Assembly (NCBI RefSeq): GCF_030717955.1
Contig: NZ_JAUZVY010000001.1
Location: forward strand, 372,001 to 436,000
DNA length: 64,000 nucleotides
Source of the DNA: Alkalimonas delamerensis
GTDB taxonomy: Bacteria; Pseudomonadota; Gammaproteobacteria; Enterobacterales; Alteromonadaceae
Direction: 5' to 3'
In this document: positions 58,332 through 64,000 of the stretch, piece after piece
How the letters are laid out: each line of letters begins with the position of its first letter
How positions within the stretch are numbered: position 1 is the first letter of the stretch
The notes under the pieces: model-generated
Database searches by the model: none
What the model saw: the letters and a program-made list of their open reading frames with translations, nothing else
Told to the model about the DNA's origin: nothing
Translations under genes and position numbers: made by a program

Positions 58332-60788
58332 ATGTCCTTACCTGTTGCTGCCATTGCCAACGAACTGCTGAACGCTTTGTCTCAGCATGCCCGGGTAATT
58401 CTGTCTGCTCCACCAGGGGCTGGAAAGTCAACCTGGTTGCCGCTGTTTTTATTGCAGCAACCGGCCTTTGACGGTAAGAAAATTCTGCTGCTGGAGCCCA
58501 GACGGCTGGCTGCGAAAAGCATCGCCAGCTTTATGGCCAGCCAGCTGAATGAGCCGGTTGGTCAGACGGTGGGCTATCAGGTTCGGTTGGAAAAAAAAGC
58601 CAGCAGCAGCACCCGTTTGTTGATTGTCACCGAAGGGCTGCTAACCCGGTTTTTGCAACAAGATCCTGAGTTATCATCCTGGGATCTGCTGATTTTTGAT
58701 GAGTTTCATGAACGCTCCCTGCAGGCCGATTTGGCACTGGCTCTGAGCCTGGAAGCACTGCAACTGCGTGATGATTTAACTTTGCTGCTGATGTCGGCCA
58801 CGCTCGATACCGGGCAACTGGCGCAGGCATTGGATGCGCCGGTGATTGCCAGTGAAGGTCGCAGTTTCCCGGTTGAAATCCGCTATCAAACACCGGATCG
58901 CCAACCCCTCTGGCAGCAAGTCGCCCGCTGCTGTTGGCAGTTGCTGCAGCAGGAAGATGGCAGTGTGCTGGCCTTTTTGCCCGGGCAGGCTGAAATTCGC
59001 CAGGCGCAGCAATGGTTGTTGCAACAACCGCTACCGGATTCAGTGCAGGTTCACCCCCTGCTTGGCAGTTTATCGCTGGCGCAGCAGCAAGCGGCGATTG
59101 CCCCTTGCGCTGCCGGGCAGCGCAAGGTGGTGCTGGCCACCAACCTGGCAGAAACCAGCCTGACCATCGATGGCATTCGTCTGGTGGTGGATAGCGGGGT
59201 TTATCGCCGGGTGCGTTTTTATCCAAAGCATGGGGTGATGAAACTGGAAACCGTTGCCATCAGTAAGGCATCTGCCACTCAGCGCGCTGGTCGGGCAGGA
59301 CGCTTGTCTGCCGGGCTCTGCATCCGGCTGGACAGCGACAGTCAATGGCAGCGTCGGGCTGAGTTTACGCCAGCAGAAATGCTGGAAGCCGAGTTGACCG
59401 GCTTGCGGCTGGAGCTCGCCGCCTGGGGAGCTCAGCCGAACGAACTGTTCTGGCTGGACCCACCGCCGGAGGGGCATTTGCGGGTGGCCGAGCAGTTGTT
59501 GCAACAGTTAGGGGCCTTATCGGCAGAGCTGAAGCTGACACCCTTTGGGCAGCAGATGGTGCGCCTTGGCACGGAGCCCCGTTTAGCAGCGCTTTTGTGC
59601 CGGGCTCAGCAATGGGAACAAGCCGGTGAAGCCGGCGCTATCTGGTTGGCTGCCATGCTGGCGGTGGTGCTGGAGCAGCACCAGGACGACAATGCCTTGT
59701 GGCAGCAATTGCAGCGCTTGCTGCAGCAAAAAAACAGCCCGCCTTACCTACAAGCCCGGCAATGGTGCCGTCAGCTGGGTGGCCAGGAGGGGGGAGCACT
59801 GTGCCAGCAGTTGTTGCCGCGGCTGCTGTGCCAGGCGTACCCGGACCGGGTGGCGGTGAAACGAGGTAAAGGCTATTTACTGGCCAATGGCGCTGGTGCT
59901 ATCTTGCCCGCCGGGCATCCACTGAGCGGTCAGTCTTTGCTGCTGGTCACCCATCTGCAGTTGACCGGTCAGGGCTTGCTGATCCGTCAGGCCGAGCCCT
60001 TGTCCGATGCGATCTTATCCGACTGTTTTGCCGAAGCTTTGGACTGGCAACTGCATACCGCTTTTGATAGCGAGCAAGGGCGCTTTATCAGCGAGCAGCA
60101 GCGCCGCTTGGGCGCCTGCATTCTTGCCCGCAAACCGGCTGCCTCAACCCTCAGTGCTGAGCAGCGCTGTCAGGCCTGGTTGGAATACATTCAGCAGCGG
60201 GGGCTCTCGGTGTTGCCCTGGGATGTCGGTAGCCAGCAGTGGCTGGCTCGGTTGCGATGGTGGCAGCAGCTTGAGCCCGAGCAATGTCCCGGCGACTGGC
60301 GGGAAGAAGCGTTACTGGCACAGCTGGCCGATTGGTTGGGGCCTTGGCTTGGCGAGTGCCTGCAGCTGGAACACATAAAAAAGCTGCCTTTGCTGCAAGC
60401 GCTGCAAAGCCGACTGGATTACTCGGCACAGCAGCGCCTGGCTGCACTCTTGCCCAGTCATTGGCAGGCACCCACCGGCAGTCGCCTTGCTATCGATTAC
60501 CTGGCTGCTGGCGGGCCAGTGCTGGCGGTGCGGATGCAGGAAGTCTTTGGTCAGTTAAGCACTCCCTTGCTGGCAGAGGGTCGTCTGCCCCTGACGCTGG
60601 AGTTGCTGTCACCGGCCCGTCGACCCTTGCAACGAACAGCCGATTTGGCCAGCTTCTGGCAAAATGCCTACAAAGAGGTTCGTAAAGAAATGAAAGGTCG
60701 TTACCCCAAGCATTATTGGCCGGAAGACCCGGCTCAAGCCATGCCCACCACCAAAACCACCAAAGCCATGCGGTCAGAGCAAGGATGA
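58332..60788 (+). CDS. hrpB: ATP-dependent DEAH-box helicase HrpB
   Basis: A 818-residue RNA helicase-like protein. Walker A SAPPGAGKSTW (Lys32), DEAH-type box at residues 123-126 (IFDEFHERS), motif III LLMSATLDTGQLAQAL, motif V LATNLAETSLTIDGIRLVVD and motif VI SKASATQRAGRAGR. The C-terminal half is the HrpB-specific extension, closing with the basic motif YKEVRKEMKGRYPKHYWPED. Function in cells is poorly known. Overlaps mrcB by 4 bases, as these genes neighbour in E. coli. Confidence 0.96.
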   Translation: MSLPVAAIANELLNALSQHARVILSAPPGAGKSTWLPLFLLQQPAFDGKKILLLEPRRLAAKSIASFMASQLNEPVGQTVGYQVRLEKKASSSTRLLIVTEGLLTRFLQQDPELSSWDLLIFDEFHERSLQADLALALSLEALQLRDDLTLLLMSATLDTGQLAQALDAPVIASEGRSFPVEIRYQTPDRQPLWQQVARCCWQLLQQEDGSVLAFLPGQAEIRQAQQWLLQQPLPDSVQVHPLLGSLSLAQQQAAIAPCAAGQRKVVLATNLAETSLTIDGIRLVVDSGVYRRVRFYPKHGVMKLETVAISKASATQRAGRAGRLSAGLCIRLDSDSQWQRRAEFTPAEMLEAELTGLRLELAAWGAQPNELFWLDPPPEGHLRVAEQLLQQLGALSAELKLTPFGQQMVRLGTEPRLAALLCRAQQWEQAGEAGAIWLAAMLAVVLEQHQDDNALWQQLQRLLQQKNSPPYLQARQWCRQLGGQEGGALCQQLLPRLLCQAYPDRVAVKRGKGYLLANGAGAILPAGHPLSGQSLLLVTHLQLTGQGLLIRQAEPLSDAILSDCFAEALDWQLHTAFDSEQGRFISEQQRRLGACILARKPAASTLSAEQRCQAWLEYIQQRGLSVLPWDVGSQQWLARLRWWQQLEPEQCPGDWREEALLAQLADWLGPWLGECLQLEHIKKLPLLQALQSRLDYSAQQRLAALLPSHWQAPTGSRLAIDYLAAGGPVLAVRMQEVFGQLSTPLLAEGRLPLTLELLSPARRPLQRTADLASFWQNAYKEVRKEMKGRYPKHYWPEDPAQAMPTTKTTKAMRSEQG

Positions 60789-62884
60789 ACACATTTAAAC
60801 AAAAGCTACCGTCACCGAAGCAGGCTCTGCGTTACCTGGGGCTGACGCTGCTCAAGCTGAGTCTGGCATTGTTGGCCGTGGCGGTGTTGTATTTGATCTA
60901 CCTGGACAGCAAAGTCACCCAGAGTTTTCAAGGCCAGAAATGGCAGGTGCCGGCTCAGGTGTTTGGCCGCAGCCTGTCGCTAAGTCCCGGCCAGTCACTG
61001 ACACCCGAGGTACTGGTGCGTGAGCTGGAGTTGCTGCAATACCGTCGGGTCAGCACCATTACCGGCCCCGGCCAGTTTCGGTTAGCGCAGCAGGCGGTGG
61101 AGGTGTTTCGGCGTGAGTTTTATTTTGCCGATGGCTATGCGCCAGCAGAGCGGTTCGAAGTGCAGTTTCAACAGCAGCAGATCCAAGGGCTGCGTTGGTT
61201 GGTTGCCGGGCCGGATACCGAGCGCGGCGAGGCTCGATTGGAAGCACCGCTGATTGAGCATTTGATGTCGGCTCAGCAAGAAGACCGGGAGCTGCTGCGG
61301 CTGGAACAGGTCTCGCCCTTGCTCAGAGATACCTTACTTTTGGTGGAAGACCGTGACTTTTACCGGCACCGCGGTGTGGTGCCCTCGGCAATAGCCCGGG
61401 CTTTTTGGGTCAATCTTACTGCAGGCCGAACGGTGCAGGGCGGCTCTACCCTGACGCAGCAGCTGGCGAAAAACATGTTTCTGACCCAGGACAGAACCCT
61501 GTGGCGTAAACTGAATGAAGCGCTGATGGCGGTTATTCTGGAACTGCGCTTTAGCAAAGATGAAATCTTAGAGGCTTACATCAATGAAGTTTATATCGGC
61601 CAGAACTTTGCCCATCCGGTGCATGGTTTTGGGCTGGGCAGTCGCTTTTATTTCGCCAAACCCCTGAACGAATTGACCGAAGCCGAAACCGCATTGCTGG
61701 TTGGTTTAATCCGTGGCCCTTCCTTTTACGACCCCAGACGCAACCCGGAGCGGGCGCAGCGGCGGCGGGATCTGGTGCTGCGGTTGATGTTCGAGCACCA
61801 CATGTTGGATCAGCAGGCGTATCAGCAGGCGGTGGATGAACCAATAACCCTGATCGCCCGTGGCCAGCACCAGGCCGACCGTTTCCCGGCCTATTCGGCC
61901 AAGGTACGACAGGAGCTGCGGCAGCGCTTGCCGGATTCGGCCTTGCAGCAAAGCGGCTTGCGTATTTTTACCTACTTTGACCCCGTGGTGCAGCAGCAGG
62001 CCGAGCTGGCAATGCAGCGCAGTATGAAAGGGCTGGATCCGGCCATCGAAGCGGCGGTGGTGGTAGCCGATCACCAGCACGCCGCCATTACCGCTTTGAT
62101 CAGCGGCCGGGATCCACGTTTTGCCGGCTACAACCGGGTGATGGAAGCCCGGCGGCAAATTGGCAGCCTGATCAAGCCGGTGATCGCCATTGAAGCTCTG
62201 GCTCAGCCAGAGCGCTTTGATCTGACAACGCCCTTGCTGGATGCGCCCATTCAACTGCGCAGCAATCAGCAAGACTGGCAGCCGCAGAACTTTGATCAGC
62301 AGTTCCGGGGCGAGGTCAGTTTGCTCGATACCCTGGTCTATTCCTACAATGTGCCGATGGTCCGACTTGGCTTGCAGCTTGGAATGCCCTCGGTTGCGGC
62401 CGCTTTAAGCCGGCTTGGGTTGGAGCGCCGTGTCCGGTTGCATCCGTCGGCCTTGCTGGGTGCGGTGGAGCTGACACCTCTGGAAGTCAGCCAGTTGTAC
62501 CAGACCTTAGCCAATCAGGGCGTACACCAGACGCTGGCCAGCATTGCCGTAGTGACGGATCAGCAAGGGCATCTGCTGTATCAACGCCCTCAGACCCCTA
62601 TTCGGCGTTACTCGGTTGAGGCCACGGCCAATGTACACCTGGCCATGCAGCAAAGTGTGCTGCGTGGGACGGCTCGTGTTTTGGGGCAGCAGTTTCCCCA
62701 GTTGGCTGGAAAAACCGGTACTTCCAGCGATTACCGCGACAGTTGGTTTGTGGTGATGGACGCACAGCATGTGGTCACCGTCTGGCAGGGGCGGGATGAC
62801 AATGTTTCCACCGGGCTAACAGGCAGTTCCGGGGCCATGCGTTTGGCTTTGCAGTACTATCGTTTACAAAACTTACGCCCCTGA
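60785..62884 (+). CDS. mrcB: bifunctional penicillin-binding protein 1B
   Basis: Peptidoglycan polymerase and cross-linker. About 699 residues from ATG 60785; E. coli PBP1b has 844, so this form is short in both its cytoplasmic N terminus and C-terminal extension. One membrane helix is near residues 16-37 (LTLLKLSLALLAVAVLYLIY), followed by a UB2H-like region and the GT51 transglycosylase with the catalytic Glu188 in LVEDRDFYRH and GGSTLTQQLAKNMFL. The transpeptidase has SLIK (Ser461-Lys464), SYNVP and KTGTSSDYRDSWFV. LpoB-dependence is probable but unproven. Confidence 0.96.
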   Translation: MNTFKQKLPSPKQALRYLGLTLLKLSLALLAVAVLYLIYLDSKVTQSFQGQKWQVPAQVFGRSLSLSPGQSLTPEVLVRELELLQYRRVSTITGPGQFRLAQQAVEVFRREFYFADGYAPAERFEVQFQQQQIQGLRWLVAGPDTERGEARLEAPLIEHLMSAQQEDRELLRLEQVSPLLRDTLLLVEDRDFYRHRGVVPSAIARAFWVNLTAGRTVQGGSTLTQQLAKNMFLTQDRTLWRKLNEALMAVILELRFSKDEILEAYINEVYIGQNFAHPVHGFGLGSRFYFAKPLNELTEAETALLVGLIRGPSFYDPRRNPERAQRRRDLVLRLMFEHHMLDQQAYQQAVDEPITLIARGQHQADRFPAYSAKVRQELRQRLPDSALQQSGLRIFTYFDPVVQQQAELAMQRSMKGLDPAIEAAVVVADHQHAAITALISGRDPRFAGYNRVMEARRQIGSLIKPVIAIEALAQPERFDLTTPLLDAPIQLRSNQQDWQPQNFDQQFRGEVSLLDTLVYSYNVPMVRLGLQLGMPSVAAALSRLGLERRVRLHPSALLGAVELTPLEVSQLYQTLANQGVHQTLASIAVVTDQQGHLLYQRPQTPIRRYSVEATANVHLAMQQSVLRGTARVLGQQFPQLAGKTGTSSDYRDSWFVVMDAQHVVTVWQGRDDNVSTGLTGSSGAMRLALQYYRLQNLRP

Positions 62885-62946
62885 TTCGTCTAGTTCAGCG
62901 TCAACTGGTGACCATTGAAACCAAAGGTACTTGTTATTCTTTGACT

Positions 62947-62976
62947 TTTAGGTTGATAATGGTGGCTGAACCTAAA
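62947..62976. promoter_or_regulatory. 8-bp inverted repeat upstream of the winged-helix regulator
   Basis: TTTAGGTT, 14-base spacer, AACCTAAA: a perfect inverted repeat with half-site centres 22 bases apart (two helical turns), overlapping a TTGTTA-N18-GATAAT promoter-like pair (62931-62960). A plausible autoregulatory site for the gene that starts at 63007. Confidence 0.4.
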
Positions 62977-63006
62977 TGCGCATTGCGGAAGAATTGTAAA
63001 TAAACC

Positions 63007-64000
63007 ATGGCGATTAAACCGGAACATCGACTACAAGTTGGCGCTTGGTGTTATTTGCCAGAGCAGGATAAGCTGGTGAAGTTCGACGCCGCTGGTCAGG
63101 TGATCGAGACCGCCGAGCTGGATAATCTTTGCCAGAATGTCTTGAACTATTTAGTGGTGCATGCCGGCGAGTTGGTCAGTAAAGATGAGCTGCTGGAAAA
63201 AGTCTGGGGCATTCGGGCGGTCTCTGATGGTCGTATTACCCGCGTGATAAGGGTGCTTCGGGTAGCCTTGGGCGATGATAGCCGAACGCCCAGTTACATT
63301 GAAACCGTACCCAAACGGGGTTATCGACTGGTCGCTGAAGTGACACCGCTCGATCTGCCATACAGCAGTCCTTCCGAGCCGACTACAGAAAGTCCGGCTA
63401 CTGCTGCATCGGAGTCAGAGCTCTCAATGAACATGCCTTGGCCAAGGCGGCTGGCATTGGGGCTGTTACTGGCTATGCCTATACTGCTGGCGGCTTATTT
63501 CTGGCTTGCTGTCAGCTCACCAGAGGAGCCGGCCTCTAGTATTCCGCTTTGGCGCTTTGAACCTGTCACTTTTTTAGACGGTATTGAGTTCTATCACAGC
63601 ATTTCACCGGATGAAGCCTTGCTGGCCTTTAGTTATGCCAGCAGTCCCGGTGATACCATTGTTCGATTAAAGCTGCAAAACCTGAAAACGCATCAGGTGG
63701 TGCAATTGACCGATGCTCCCTACAGTAGCTTTGGTGCAAGCTGGAGCCCGGATGCTCAACAGCTGGCTTATCACCGCATGCTATCAGGCGAGTTGTGTCA
63801 GATCCGATTGCTGACGCTGAATGCTGCCCGGGATGGGATCCTATCCGATGAGCTGTTAACCGAGTGTGGTAAAAACTCAGTATCAGCCCGACTAGCCTGG
63901 TCGCCGGATGGCAGATACATCGTTTTTCCGTCGAGGGAAGCCGACCAAAATCAAATGACCTTGATGCGTTTCTCGCTGGCGGCAAATCGTGTCGAAGCAC
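63007..64000 (+). CDS. CadC/ToxR-like membrane transcriptional regulator, 3' end outside window
   Basis: The first 331 residues of a regulator that continues beyond the window. Residues about 5-115 are an OmpR-type winged helix (LCQNVLNYLVVHAGELVSKD, then GRITRVIRVLRVALGD and the wing TPSYIETVPKRGYRLVAEV). A Ser/Pro-rich linker leads to one membrane helix near residues 149-170 (ALGLLLAMPILLAAYFWLAV), so the DNA-binding part is cytoplasmic and the rest periplasmic. The outer part carries TolB/PD40-like beta-propeller repeats (SFGASWSPDAQQLAYH, ARLAWSPDGRYIVFPS). Family members in Alteromonadales and Xanthomonadales sense envelope signals. Ligand unknown. Confidence 0.9.
   Translation, partial: MAIKPEHRLQVGAWCYLPEQDKLVKFDAAGQVIETAELDNLCQNVLNYLVVHAGELVSKDELLEKVWGIRAVSDGRITRVIRVLRVALGDDSRTPSYIETVPKRGYRLVAEVTPLDLPYSSPSEPTTESPATAASESELSMNMPWPRRLALGLLLAMPILLAAYFWLAVSSPEEPASSIPLWRFEPVTFLDGIEFYHSISPDEALLAFSYASSPGDTIVRLKLQNLKTHQVVQLTDAPYSSFGASWSPDAQQLAYHRMLSGELCQIRLLTLNAARDGILSDELLTECGKNSVSARLAWSPDGRYIVFPSREADQNQMTLMRFSLAANRVEA

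Noticed and set aside
1..64000. tRNA, rRNA, IS elements, prophage or attachment sites
   Set aside because: No cloverleaf, rRNA segments, transposase, integrase or flanking direct repeats were recognised.

Overview
The window is about 64 kb of a gammaproteobacterial chromosome, most likely from the Alteromonadales/Chromatiales side (Rheinheimera- or Alteromonas-like), though I cannot name the genus. The evidence is an Escherichia-like core gene order combined with genes typical of aquatic gammaproteobacteria: panP, TIGR04219 and TIGR03899 family proteins, a DUF3369 response regulator, many signalling proteins and a GPH sugar transporter. Gene density is very high, no intergenic gap exceeds about 300 bases, and I saw no rRNA, tRNA, IS element, prophage or CRISPR array.

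Layout. 1-3.3 kb: beta-glucoside locus (GH1 glucosidase cut by the window edge, GPH symporter, LacI regulator). 3.3-9.2 kb: small envelope and signalling genes, an HDOD-DUF2256-ppiC operon and a lemA-M48 protease operon. 9.3-14.2 kb: glpE-glpG, FliL-like protein, ubiC-ubiA, a 2OG-Fe oxygenase, DUF3833 and DUF2721. 14.3-17.4 kb: a very glutamine-rich coiled-coil protein, DUF2007, DUF416 and rlmB. 17.4-21.6 kb: rpsF-priB-rpsR-rplI, dnaB, alr. 21.6-25.1 kb: cheX, zur, hicAB, dusA, then a sigma-54-type promoter driving two small envelope ORFs at the place where E. coli has pspG (E. coli order is zur, dusA, pspG, dnaB, alr).

25.2-33.6 kb: PCu(A)C copper protein, beta-barrel protein, a degenerate hybrid sensor protein, TIGR03899, a REC-DUF3369-GGDEF-EAL protein and a chemoreceptor. 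33.7-39.2 kb: ppa, fbp, mpl-ubiX and an ABC exporter. 39.3-49.8 kb: panP, a hypothetical gene, a UbiA-type prenyltransferase in one operon with frdABCD (with a candidate FNR site), fpr and an aconitase. 49.9-51.2 kb: a toxin-antitoxin islet (CcdAB and a BrnT-type pair). 51.3-56.7 kb: cutA, panC, panB, folK, pcnB, gluQRS and dksA, in the Escherichia order. 56.9-64 kb: pepB, hrpB, mrcB and the start of a CadC-like winged-helix membrane regulator that runs off the window.

Functional links. panB and panC are present without panD between them, while panP can supply beta-alanine 14 kb away. The prenyltransferase fused by codon overlap to frdA suggests that quinone supply and fumarate respiration are co-expressed. 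Quinone genes recur (ubiC, ubiA, ubiX, the frd-linked prenyltransferase). The most novel-looking features are the dusA-linked sigma-54 cassette, the hybrid protein lacking kinase residues, the glutamine-rich coiled coil, and a probable AUU start of pcnB.
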